A DNA stretch of 12,388 nt from CAZUMJ01 sp964621605 (GCA_964621605.1 CAZUMJ010000055.1:1-12388), one strand, 5' to 3'. Positions 1-6,539 are shown, counted from the first letter of the stretch. Made by a program: numbers and translations. The notes: generated from the sequence alone by a model not told the origin.

Positions 1-1289
1 GGGTCTGTCGTCTCGCTGAGCACCTGCTCGAAGAAGTCGATGTAGCTCGGGTGGTGCACGGGGTTGAAGTCCCACGGGGTGGGGTGGGTCATGATCAGCA
101 CCCCTCCCTCGCGCACGAGGGGCTTGTTGCGGTACATGTTGAAGAAGTAGCCGAGGCCCAGGCACATCACGAGGATCGGGTTCATCACCGAGTTCACGTT
201 GTACGGCCCGACGTACGGAAGGCCCATCGTGAGGATGTCGGTCTGCCCTTCGACCTTCACGAGCTGTTCGCTCCACACCTGCGCCAGCGTCGCCTCGTGC
301 ACCGCGTCGACCTGTCCCGCGTGGACCGAGGTGACGGCGTAGGGCGAGCGCCACGCCTGGAAGATGCGCCGGCGCGCTGCGGTCGGCAGGCGGTCGAGCC
401 CGGCCTTCATGCCGAGGAACGACGCCCGGTCGCGCAGCGTCCATTCCCACTCGCGCTTCTGCAGCACCGACATGGGTCCGTCGGTGCCGAACGTGTCGTT
501 GTTCAGGGTGGATTCGATTTGGAAGATCTTCACGCCCGCGTTGCGGATGACCTCACCCATGCGCCAGTTCGAGGAGTGCAGCTCGGAGCGGTGACGGTCC
601 ATGAACGACCGTGACCGCTGCATCGTGTGCACGTTGTGGTGATGGCGGATGCTGCGGTAGCTGGCCAGGCCGGTGGCGGTGGACTTGTGGCCGCCGTCCA
701 TCGAGACGAGGTTGATGTTCACGTAGACGATCAGGTCGCTCTCGGCGGCGCGCTTGTTGATCTCGACTTCCTCGCCCTGCTCGGTCGTGCCGAGCATCAC
801 GAGGTTCTCGGGGTCTTCTGCGTCGTGGTTGTAGAGCAGTCCGTGCGGGGCGAACGCGTCGTACACGCGATCACCGACCGCGTGGCGAAGCTCGGCCTCT
901 GTCATGCGACGGTGCAGGGCGAGCGCCGCGATGAGGTGGATGTCGTCGACGCCCGCCGCCGCGGCCAGGTCGAGGACCGCCTCGATGATGCGCTGGCGGA
1001 TGTCGGGGCGCTTCATCTGTGGGAGCGGCAGCGACAGGTCGTCGAAGCAGATCGTGAGGCGCATCCCTGGGCGCAGCAGCGCCGGCAGCGGCTCGCAGTC
1101 GCCGAGAGGCTCCAGCAGTGCGCGGCGGATGGTGCCGTCCACGTCATCGAGACCGGCGATCGGCTCGGCGGGGTAGATCACCCGCGAGCGTCCCGCGGGC
1201 AACTTCTCGAGGCGGAAGTTCTCACCGTGGTGGAACAGGATCGGAGGGGTCGAGCGGTCGACCTCCAACACGAAGCCGGGACGGGGCAT
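1..1289 (-). CDS. LarA-like (DUF2088, nickel-pincer racemase superfamily) protein, C-terminus cut by window edge
   Basis: No stop appears in 429 codons read from the ATG at 1289 to the window edge, so the C-terminus is missing. The family converts alpha-hydroxy acids between stereoisomers with a nickel-pincer nucleotide cofactor in the cytoplasm (LarA: lactate racemase). Seen: an N-terminal LarA-type segment ending DDLSLPLP (residues 83-90), the loop ALALHRRMTEAEL (122-134) containing His126, and SMDGGHKSTATGL (196-208) with Lys202, followed 16 residues later by His218. By spacing, Lys202 and His218 match the cofactor-anchoring lysine and nickel-binding histidine of LarA. His126 matches one catalytic histidine. 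The second catalytic histidine (expected 10 residues before the lysine) is Ile192, and the substrate-binding arginine is Leu87, so lactate racemase activity is doubtful. A good Shine-Dalgarno (GAGGAG) precedes the ATG. It is the last visible gene of the operon, 34 bp after the dehydrogenase. Cofactor genes larB/larC/larE are not in view. Family assignment fairly sure; substrate unknown. Confidence 0.82.
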   Translation of the reverse strand, partial: MPRPGFVLEVDRSTPPILFHHGENFRLEKLPAGRSRVIYPAEPIAGLDDVDGTIRRALLEPLGDCEPLPALLRPGMRLTICFDDLSLPLPQMKRPDIRQRIIEAVLDLAAAAGVDDIHLIAALALHRRMTEAELRHAVGDRVYDAFAPHGLLYNHDAEDPENLVMLGTTEQGEEVEINKRAAESDLIVYVNINLVSMDGGHKSTATGLASYRSIRHHHNVHTMQRSRSFMDRHRSELHSSNWRMGEVIRNAGVKIFQIESTLNNDTFGTDGPMSVLQKREWEWTLRDRASFLGMKAGLDRLPTAARRRIFQAWRSPYAVTSVHAGQVDAVHEATLAQVWSEQLVKVEGQTDILTMGLPYVGPYNVNSVMNPILVMCLGLGYFFNMYRNKPLVREGGVLIMTHPTPWDFNPVHHPSYIDFFEQVLSETTD

Positions 1290-1323
1290 CAGCGCGTCTC
1301 CTCGCGGGCGATCAGGCGGTTCG

Positions 1324-2484
1324 TCATCGGGTGCGTTCCTTCTCGTCGCGCAGGTCGAACGCGATCTTCACCGCACCTCGGCGCCCGGCGTCGGCGGCAT
1401 GTGCGATCGCGTCGCGATAGCGGGCGAGGGGATAGGTGGCGGACACGAGGCGTCCGAGGTCTGCTTCTCTAACCACGTCCAGTGCGGTCGTGAAGTCGTC
1501 GCGGGTGTAGGCGTAGCAGCCGCGCAAGGCCGTCTCGCGGTGCCAAAGGGTGGTGAGGTCGACCTGGACTGCGCCGGGCATGCCGACCACGACGACCGTG
1601 CCGCCCGGTGCCACCACCTGCAACGCCTGGGCGAGTGACTCGGCGCTGCCGACGCAGTCGACGACGACGTCGACGCCGCCGGTGAGCTGGGTGGCGCCGA
1701 GCACGAACGAGCCGCTGAGCGAACGTACGACCCGGGCCAGTTCGCCAGGCTCGACGACGCGGGTCGCGCCGAGGTCGGCGGCGAGCGTTCGTTGTGCCGG
1801 GTGCTTCGCCGTTGCGAGCAGATGCTGCGGGGGGTGGAGATGGTGCAACGCGGCGATGGTGAGCAGGCCGAGCGTCCCGGAGCCGAGCACCGCGACGCGT
1901 GCGGGTGCGAGCGCGGCGACCATGTGCGCCGCGTGCACCGCGCAGGCGGTGGGCTCGACCATGACCGCGGCGTGGTCGTCGAGGTCGTCAGGAACCGCGA
2001 GGAGTTGCCGTTGATGCGCGACCATGCGCGTCGACCAGCCGCCGCCGGTGTCGCGGCAATAGCCGGTTTGCAGGCCCGGGTCGAGGTGACCGAACGCGAT
2101 GCGCTCGCAGTTGTTCGTGCGCCCCTCGTTGCACGGTGCGCATGCCGGTTCGACCCCTCGCACCGCACAGTCGAGCACGGGGATGACGACGACGCGGGAG
2201 CCATCGGCAAGGTCGCCGACGATCTCGTGTCCGGGCACGAACGGGAACGACACGATGGGCTCGAAGTAGCGCGACGCATGCCCGTCGATCGTGGCGAGGT
2301 CAGACCCGCAGATGCCTGCGAGGCGCGGGCGCACTTCGACCCAGTCAGGTCCGGGCAGCCGAGGCGGGTCGATGTCGGTGAGCTGCAACGGACCCGGGCC
2401 GGCACCGGCGCCGGGGCGAAGCGTTGCCGCCACGCGAGCCGCGGCGTAGCGCGGGAGGTCACGTTCGAATCGCAGCGCCTTCAT
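1324..2484 (-). CDS. Zinc-dependent medium-chain alcohol/polyol dehydrogenase (MDR family)
   Basis: A 386-residue cytosolic NAD(P)-dependent oxidoreductase, normal length for the threonine/sorbitol-dehydrogenase-like MDR group. Order: GroES-like domain with catalytic-zinc ligands Cys59 (GICGSD), His86-Glu87 (PGHE) and probably Glu177 (VEPTA). Structural-zinc cysteines are 106, 115, 118 and 126, with an unusually long gap between the first two. The Rossmann fold has GSGTLG at 201-206 and a later DCVGS and PGGTVVVVG. The family oxidises secondary alcohols or reduces ketones; the substrate cannot be read from sequence. The ATG at 2484 was chosen because it overlaps the upstream stop codon as ATGA and has a GAGGGGG Shine-Dalgarno a few bases upstream. 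The frame stays open further upstream (to about 2928), but that extension lies inside the preceding gene and has no family resemblance. Its own TGA overlaps another ATG. Translational coupling to the upstream SDR-HAD gene suggests they act in one pathway. Confidence 0.9.
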   Translation of the reverse strand: MKALRFERDLPRYAAARVAATLRPGAGAGPGPLQLTDIDPPRLPGPDWVEVRPRLAGICGSDLATIDGHASRYFEPIVSFPFVPGHEIVGDLADGSRVVVIPVLDCAVRGVEPACAPCNEGRTNNCERIAFGHLDPGLQTGYCRDTGGGWSTRMVAHQRQLLAVPDDLDDHAAVMVEPTACAVHAAHMVAALAPARVAVLGSGTLGLLTIAALHHLHPPQHLLATAKHPAQRTLAADLGATRVVEPGELARVVRSLSGSFVLGATQLTGGVDVVVDCVGSAESLAQALQVVAPGGTVVVVGMPGAVQVDLTTLWHRETALRGCYAYTRDDFTTALDVVREADLGRLVSATYPLARYRDAIAHAADAGRRGAVKIAFDLRDEKERTR

Positions 2485-4943
2485 CGCCGTCCCCCTCGGC
2501 TCGATCGCGTGGCGCCCTTGCCGCGCGGGCCGTGGGTCCGCTGGTCGAGCAGGGGTTCGACCAGCGAACCGGCGACGCGCGCCAGGAGGGCTTCTCCGGA
2601 GCTGCCACGTCGCTGTGCCAAGGGCAGCAGCGGCGCCGCTGCCCCCGAGGAGCGGTCCCAGTGCTCGACGAGCCAGCCGCGCTTGCGGGCGAGCGTGGCG
2701 AGGCGCGCTTCGGGGTTGACGGCGACCGGGAAGCCGACCGCCTCGAGCATCGAAAGGTCGCTGGTCGCATCTGCGTACGCGACGCCCTCCGCCAGGTCGA
2801 AGCCGTGCTCGGCGGCATAGTCGAACAGCGCCTGTGCGCGGCTTTCGCCGGTCGGGGGGACGGCGGTGAGCTGGCCGTTGTAGCGGGTCACGCCGTTGTC
2901 GTCGACGGTGGTCGCGAGGCGGGTGCACACGATGTCGTCGAAGAGTGGTTCGAGCGGGCGTACCACGAAGTCGAGCGCCCCGGTGATCAGCACGGTGCGG
3001 TGCCCACGGCGACGGTGCTCGCGCACGCGCCGGATCGCGTCAGGGAACGCCTTGGTCAACATCAACTGGTTGAAGTGCTCGGCTCCGTCCTCGAAGAGCT
3101 GATCGGCCGGCGCGTCGTCGTAGCGACGGTAGAAGCTCCGCAAGAAGTCTGATCTGTCACGCCGGTCGAGGCGAAGGAGACCGGGCGCGTCAGCGATGAG
3201 GCGCGCCGCGAAGCGCAGCTTCTCGTCCCGCGGGAGCCGCCGGGTGGCGAGCCAGGCGTAGGTGGTCACCACGTTCGATGCGAGGATCGTGTTCTCGAGG
3301 TCGAACGCGGCGAACTGGCGTTCAGGGGCGAGGACCTGACGGCGCAGTCGCTCCGCGCGCGTCTCGCCCCCACGCTTTGCGCCGTCGGTGCGCACCCGGG
3401 CGTGCTCCACCACCGACGGGAGGTGGATCTTCGTGGCGTAGTGGTCCCAGTCGACGACGCGGGGGTCGAAGCAGAACGCGTCGCGGTCGGCGTCGGAGAT
3501 CGAGTCCCACAGGCCAAGGAGGCGCTCGACGCCGTACAGCGCCTCACATTCGGTGTAGGCCCCGTAGAGCTCCACGTAGGTGCGGGCGCGGTCGACGAGC
3601 TCTCGCTGTTCGTCGAGCTTCGACGACCACGCAGCCTGCTTGCCGCGCAGGGGGAGCGCGCCGAGCACCTTGTCGGCACCGTCGAGCACCTGCTTCGCGC
3701 GGTCGAGCTGCCCTTGGACCCGTCCCCGGCCGGGGAACGACCAGTCGGGAACGACGATGGGCTGGCCGGCGCTGTCGTAGAGCGGATGGGCCGAGAACCA
3801 GCTCTGGACGAGGTCGACCAGGTGCTGGTAGCCGAGCGGGTTCGCCGAACCGGAAGCGACCTGGTAGATCGCCGGATGGGGGAGCTCGGGTTCCGGCCCC
3901 TTTGCGGCGACCGCGCAGATGGCGGCGACGACGAGGTCGACGGGGATCACGTCGACGACGCCTTCGGGGACGCCGGGGAACTCCTTCAGCAGGCCTCGTG
4001 CGTACGAGATGATCACCGGCTCGGCCATGCGGAAGCCACGGATCCACCCCGGCCGCGGTTCGGCCCACGCGGATTCGATGATTGAGGGTCGCACCACGCT
4101 CACCGGCACGTTGCCGCGGTTCTGCGCAAGCGCCTGCTCCGCGAGGGCTTTGGTGTACGCGTACGCGTCCGGCCAGCCGAGCGAGAAGGCCCGGGTGCGT
4201 CCGGCTTCCACCATGTGGTCCTTGACCCACGCGATGCGGAGCTGTTCGGTCTTGGCGGCGAGAAGGGGGGTGCCGGCGGCGCCGAGCTCCTTTCGAGCTT
4301 CCGCCCGAAATGCCTCGAGTCGTTCGGTGGAGCGGCTTTCGGCGTCGGCGTCCGCCCGAATCCGACGCGCCGCGGTGACCTCGGCCTTCCAGTTGAGGTC
4401 ATCGAGCCAGAACGGGCTCATGTCGACGGGAGCCTCGGGGGCAGCGCCGCGTCGGTTGCCGGCGACGTAGCAGGTCGACACCGCGACGAGGTGTGGCGTC
4501 ACATCGAGGGCGTGGCAGAGCTGCGCGATGCGAGTCGGGCCGAGCAGGTTCACCTCGATCGCCAAGTCGAGCGGCGCGTCGAACGAAACGGTCGCGGCCG
4601 AGTGGATGACCGTGTCGCAAGCGGCGAACGCCGCTTGCCCTGCGTCGTCGAGCCCGAGCCCGTCGGTGCCGACGTCGCCGGCGACGACCTGGACGCGGCG
4701 AGCGACGAGGTCGTCGAACGCGGCTTTGCCGCCGATCTCGTCGCGCAGGGGGTCGAAGCAGTTGTTCTTGAAGATCTCGCGTTGCGCACGCTGCTCGACG
4801 CCGCGCATGCGGCCCGGCCGGACGAGGAGCACGAGCTCGCAGTCGGGCGCGGAGCGCAGCAAGCGCTCGACGAGCGCGGTGCCGACGAAGCCGGTTGATC
4901 CGGTGATGAAGATGCGCTTGCCAGCGAGGCCTTCACGAATCAC
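2481..4943 (-). CDS. Two-domain protein: fatty-acyl-CoA-reductase-like SDR fused to HAD-like domain
   Basis: About 820 residues. The N-terminal half is an extended SDR of the male-sterility/NAD_binding_4 type: nucleotide loop TGSTGFVG at 14-21, HSAATVSFD near 114-122, STCYVAG near 156-162, and the YxxxK pair Tyr261/Lys265. The region around residues 490-515 (FDPRVVDWDHY...HLPSVVEHARV) resembles the C-terminal module of bacterial fatty acyl-CoA reductases. Residues about 545-765 form a HAD-IB-like domain: motif I FDLENT (Asp548, Glu550, Thr552), motif II LITGA (Thr654), and motif IV YADATSD (Asp725, Asp729). The second aspartate of motif I is Glu, and the usual motif III lysine appears to be Arg702. 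Expected role: NADPH-dependent reduction of an acyl thioester to aldehyde or alcohol, with an uncertain HAD function. First gene of the operon, overlapping the dehydrogenase by 4 bp. I chose GTG 4943 because a -10-like TAGGGT lies 7 bases upstream; GTG 4952, three codons longer, is also possible. Start uncertain, family good. Confidence 0.85.
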   Translation of the reverse strand: MIREGLAGKRIFITGSTGFVGTALVERLLRSAPDCELVLLVRPGRMRGVEQRAQREIFKNNCFDPLRDEIGGKAAFDDLVARRVQVVAGDVGTDGLGLDDAGQAAFAACDTVIHSAATVSFDAPLDLAIEVNLLGPTRIAQLCHALDVTPHLVAVSTCYVAGNRRGAAPEAPVDMSPFWLDDLNWKAEVTAARRIRADADAESRSTERLEAFRAEARKELGAAGTPLLAAKTEQLRIAWVKDHMVEAGRTRAFSLGWPDAYAYTKALAEQALAQNRGNVPVSVVRPSIIESAWAEPRPGWIRGFRMAEPVIISYARGLLKEFPGVPEGVVDVIPVDLVVAAICAVAAKGPEPELPHPAIYQVASGSANPLGYQHLVDLVQSWFSAHPLYDSAGQPIVVPDWSFPGRGRVQGQLDRAKQVLDGADKVLGALPLRGKQAAWSSKLDEQRELVDRARTYVELYGAYTECEALYGVERLLGLWDSISDADRDAFCFDPRVVDWDHYATKIHLPSVVEHARVRTDGAKRGGETRAERLRRQVLAPERQFAAFDLENTILASNVVTTYAWLATRRLPRDEKLRFAARLIADAPGLLRLDRRDRSDFLRSFYRRYDDAPADQLFEDGAEHFNQLMLTKAFPDAIRRVREHRRRGHRTVLITGALDFVVRPLEPLFDDIVCTRLATTVDDNGVTRYNGQLTAVPPTGESRAQALFDYAAEHGFDLAEGVAYADATSDLSMLEAVGFPVAVNPEARLATLARKRGWLVEHWDRSSGAAAPLLPLAQRRGSSGEALLARVAGSLVEPLLDQRTHGPRGKGATRSSRGGRR

Positions 4944-4950
4944 GCGACGC

Positions 4951-4956
4951 ACCCTA
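4951..4956 (-). promoter_or_regulatory. Putative -10 box (TAGGGT) of the SDR-HAD operon
   Basis: Read on the minus strand, TAGGGT fits the actinobacterial TANNNT -10 pattern and lies 7 bases before GTG 4943. That would give a leaderless transcript. The TetR-type palindrome at 4967-4982 would then cover the -35 region. This box overlaps the first codon of the alternative GTG 4952 start, so both cannot be right at once. Confidence 0.4.
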
Positions 4957-4966
4957 GTCGCGTCTC

Positions 4967-4982
4967 TCTACCAAATGGTAGA
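4967..4982. promoter_or_regulatory. Candidate TetR-family operator in divergent promoter region
   Basis: The 16 bases TCTACCAAATGGTAGA form a perfect inverted repeat: 7-bp arms TCTACCA / TGGTAGA around AA. It sits in the roughly 40-50 bp between the start of the minus-strand operon and the start of the divergent TetR gene. It overlaps the putative TetR -10 box and lies at the likely -35 of the operon. Size, symmetry and position are typical of a TetR-family operator, so it probably mediates both autoregulation and operon repression. Binding itself is inference. Confidence 0.7.
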
Positions 4983-4984
4983 TT
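4979..4984 (+). promoter_or_regulatory. Putative -10 box (TAGATT) of the TetR gene
   Basis: TAGATT matches TANNNT and ends 7 bases before ATG 4992, which supports the ATG over the upstream TTG (4983) and suggests a leaderless mRNA. Its first four bases belong to the right arm of the palindrome, so a bound repressor would block it. Confidence 0.45.
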
Positions 4985-4991
4985 GCTGCCC

Positions 4992-5603
4992 ATGGCGGTC
5001 CACGCTGAGGGTGCGAGCACTCGAGAGCGACTCCTCGACGTCGCCACACGCGCCTTCGCGCAGCGAGGCTTCGAAGCCACATCGCTCGACGACCTTGCCG
5101 GCGAGGTCGGGGTGCGCAAGCAGACCCTCCTGTACTACCACCCCTCCAAGGACGCGTTGCTGGATGCCGTGATCGTCGCAGCGGCAGATGAGCTCTCACA
5201 GGTACTCGGCGCTGTGCTCGTCGCCCCAGCCGCCCCACGAGTCGGGTCGGCGGTACCGAGTCGTGACGGTGCGCTGGTCGACGCGGTGTTTCGGCTCGGC
5301 GCACGGCGGCCAGAGTTGCTCGACCTCCTGCGAGAGGTGCTCCGCTTGGGCGAACCGGCAGCAAGCACGCTCATCCGCGCATTGGGGCCGCTCGTCGACC
5401 AACTCACCGCTGCCATCGCCGGGGTGGACGATCGTCGAGCGCGCCGCATGGTGCTGACGGCATCGGCGATGGTCGTGGGCATGGCGACCGAGGTCGAGGT
5501 GCTGCGATCGCTCGGCGTGGAGCCATCGATCGCGGATCTGCGGCGTCGTCGCGCCACGCTGCTCGGGTACCTGCGTGGGGTCGAGAGCGGTCACCATCCG
5601 TGA
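4992..5603 (+). CDS. TetR/AcrR-family transcriptional regulator
   Basis: A 203-residue protein, the usual TetR length. The N-terminal DNA-binding domain is clear: TRERLLDVATRAFAQRGFEATS (about 10-31) then the helix-turn-helix DLAGEVGVRKQTLLYYHPSKDALLDAV (about 33-59). The variable C-terminal ligand-binding domain is helical, alanine/leucine/arginine rich, and gives no hint of the ligand. ATG 4992 was chosen over TTG 4983 because the latter overlaps the putative -10 box. The gene diverges from the SDR-HAD / dehydrogenase / LarA-like operon with a perfect palindrome between them, so it most likely represses that operon and itself. The ligand would be expected to be a substrate or product of the pathway, perhaps an acyl-CoA or hydroxy acid, but that is inference. 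It is unlikely to regulate the downstream toxin-antitoxin genes, which have their own promoter and inverted repeat. Confidence 0.92.
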   Translation: MAVHAEGASTRERLLDVATRAFAQRGFEATSLDDLAGEVGVRKQTLLYYHPSKDALLDAVIVAAADELSQVLGAVLVAPAAPRVGSAVPSRDGALVDAVFRLGARRPELLDLLREVLRLGEPAASTLIRALGPLVDQLTAAIAGVDDRRARRMVLTASAMVVGMATEVEVLRSLGVEPSIADLRRRRATLLGYLRGVESGHHP

Positions 5604-5646
5604 CATTCCCTCAGCGGCCGGAGCCCTCATCGCTCGCGTGCGATCA

Positions 5647-5660
5647 TCGCATGGATGCGA
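5647..5660. promoter_or_regulatory. Inverted repeat upstream of the toxin-antitoxin genes, candidate antitoxin operator
   Basis: TCGCATGGATGCGA is a perfect repeat (TCGCAT / ATGCGA around GG), with weaker symmetry extending outward (ATCA on the left, TATGAT on the right). It directly abuts the putative -10 box of the module, where an autoregulatory XRE antitoxin would be expected to bind. Function is inference from position and symmetry. Confidence 0.5.
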
Positions 5661-5666
5661 TATGAT
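5661..5666 (+). promoter_or_regulatory. Putative -10 box (TATGAT) of the toxin-antitoxin module
   Basis: TATGAT is one base from the TATAAT consensus and ends exactly 6 bases before GTG 5673, which supports that GTG as a leaderless start. The inverted repeat at 5647-5660 lies immediately upstream. No convincing -35 is seen. Confidence 0.55.
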
Positions 5667-5672
5667 TCTCGC

Positions 5673-6004
5673 GTGGCCGAGATGGAGCTCCACGACGAGA
5701 TCGTCGAATGGATCGACACGCTCGCCGAGACTGAGCGGAACCGAACGGTCGTGGTGATCGACCAACTCGCCACGCTCGGCCCGTCGGCCCGTCGGCCCGG
5801 ATGCCGCTATCGAGGAGCTTGGGCGATGGGCTCTTCGAACTGCGCTTCGCGCTCGGACCGACGGCCAGAAGGATCACCTACCGCTTCGCCAAGGACGGCC
5901 GCATTGTCCTGCTGACGACCTTCCGCAAGCAGCGCAACAACGAACGCAACGAGATCACACGGGCGCGCAAGGCCGCCGAGGCATGCGCCGAGCAGTACCC
6001 CTGA
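5673..6004 (+). pseudogene. RelE/HigB-type (Gp49-like) toxin gene, frameshifted by an 8-bp tandem repeat
   Basis: Two overlapping frames together make one toxin. From GTG 5673 the first frame reads MAEMELHDEIVEWIDTL and on to LGPSAR near 5791, then leaves the family pattern and stops at 5915. The second frame, open from ATG 5801, continues with MPLSRSLGDGLFELRF, ITYRFAKDGRIVLLTTFRK and a charged C-terminal helix ending at 6004. Deleting one copy of the TCGGCCCG repeat (5776-5799) joins them as ...LGPSARMPLSRSLGDGLFELR..., the classic Gp49/HigB arrangement, giving about 107 residues, the normal size. Such toxins are usually ribosome-dependent mRNA endonucleases. As written, the gene would give an 80-residue non-functional product, unless slippage or a strain with 2 or 5 repeat copies restores it. 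The antitoxin follows 11 bp downstream. A sequencing error is possible but would need exactly one extra 8-bp unit. ATG 5655 and ATG 5682 are alternative starts. Confidence 0.82.
5776..5799 (+). repeat. Three perfect tandem copies of an 8-bp unit inside the toxin gene
   Basis: TCGGCCCG occurs at 5776-5783, 5784-5791 and 5792-5799 without mismatch. Eight is not a multiple of three, so gain or loss of one unit shifts the reading frame. The toxin is in frame with 2, 5 or 8 copies and out of frame with the 3 present here. No stop codon arises inside the repeated units in the open frame. This is the arrangement of a slipped-strand contingency locus, or of a simple inactivating duplication. Confidence 0.95.
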
Positions 6005-6015
6005 AGGAGACGACC

Positions 6016-6336
6016 ATGGCCAACTACTCCCGCTGGGATGACGTCAAGAAGAACCGCCCCGGCCCCGACGCCGAGACCCGCGTCGGGGTCGAACAAGATC
6101 TTGCGCTCGGCCAGCTCATCTACGACCTGCGCACCGAAGCTGGCCTCAGCCAGCGCGAGCTCGCGGAGCGAATGGGCACGACCCAGTCGGTGATTTCTCG
6201 CCTCGAGGAGGGCGGCGGGGCACGTAACCGCATCGACACGCTCGCCCGCGTCGCAACTGCCCTCGGCCGTCACCTCGTGGTCTCTTTCCCCCAGACGGTC
6301 CCCGCCAAGCTGGAGGCCGCCGTCCAGGTCGCTTGA
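6016..6336 (+). CDS. XRE-family (HigA-like) antitoxin / HTH regulator
   Basis: A 106-residue protein with one Cro/C1-type helix-turn-helix: LIYDLRTEAGLSQRELAERMGTTQSVISRLEEGG at about residues 35-67, followed by RIDTLARVATALGRHLVVSF, the usual ending of the HTH_3 domain. In HigBA-type modules this protein binds and neutralises the toxin and represses the shared promoter. The ATG at 6016 has an AAGGAG Shine-Dalgarno six bases upstream and starts 11 bp after the toxin stop. The frame extends upstream to 5983, but that part overlaps the toxin. The gene is intact although its toxin partner is frameshifted, consistent with an inactivated or phase-off module in which the antitoxin is still kept. 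It might also act only as a transcription factor. The inverted repeat at 5647-5660 is its most likely operator. No extra C-terminal domain is visible. Confidence 0.88.
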   Translation: MANYSRWDDVKKNRPGPDAETRVGVEQDLALGQLIYDLRTEAGLSQRELAERMGTTQSVISRLEEGGGARNRIDTLARVATALGRHLVVSFPQTVPAKLEAAVQVA

Positions 6337-6456
6337 CCACCGCTCTGCATGCACCCCGGCGTCGTGAACGCTCTCGTGGCACGCCAGGGGAGACTGCCCG
6401 ACGACAGCTCGCTGAGGTAGGGCGAGGAACCAGAGCAGAAGCGTGGCTCTCCTGAT

Positions 6457-6472
6457 CCCCATGTTGGTGGGG
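6457..6472. terminator. Weak hairpin, possible terminator of the antitoxin operon
   Basis: CCCCAT GTTG GTGGGG can fold with four C-G pairs, one A-T and one G-T around a 4-base loop. There is no T-run on either side, so intrinsic termination is uncertain. It lies about 120 bp after the antitoxin stop. Confidence 0.25.
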
Positions 6473-6524
6473 TCCTGCTAGGAGGCCTTGTCGAGCATGG
6501 GTGAGCGGCTGGTGAGCGCTGCGC

Positions 6525-6539
6525 CACCGGCGGCCGGTG
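6525..6539. terminator. GC-rich hairpin, possible terminator between convergent genes
   Basis: CACCGG CGG CCGGTG is a perfect 6-bp stem with a 3-base loop, 75 bp beyond the ddl stop. Actinobacterial terminators often lack a T-tract, as this one does. It could serve either strand. Position between convergent genes is the main support. Confidence 0.3.

Noticed and set aside
51..1472. Long plus-strand frames across the LarA-like and dehydrogenase genes
   Set aside because: They are antisense shadows typical of high-GC DNA, rich in Arg, Val, His and Asp with no motifs; the minus strand carries clear family sequences.
2485..2928. Upstream extension of the dehydrogenase frame, which would give a 534-residue protein
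   Set aside because: It lies within the 3' part of the SDR-HAD gene, is arginine/proline rich with no family match, and the ATG at 2484 has both a Shine-Dalgarno and an ATGA overlap.
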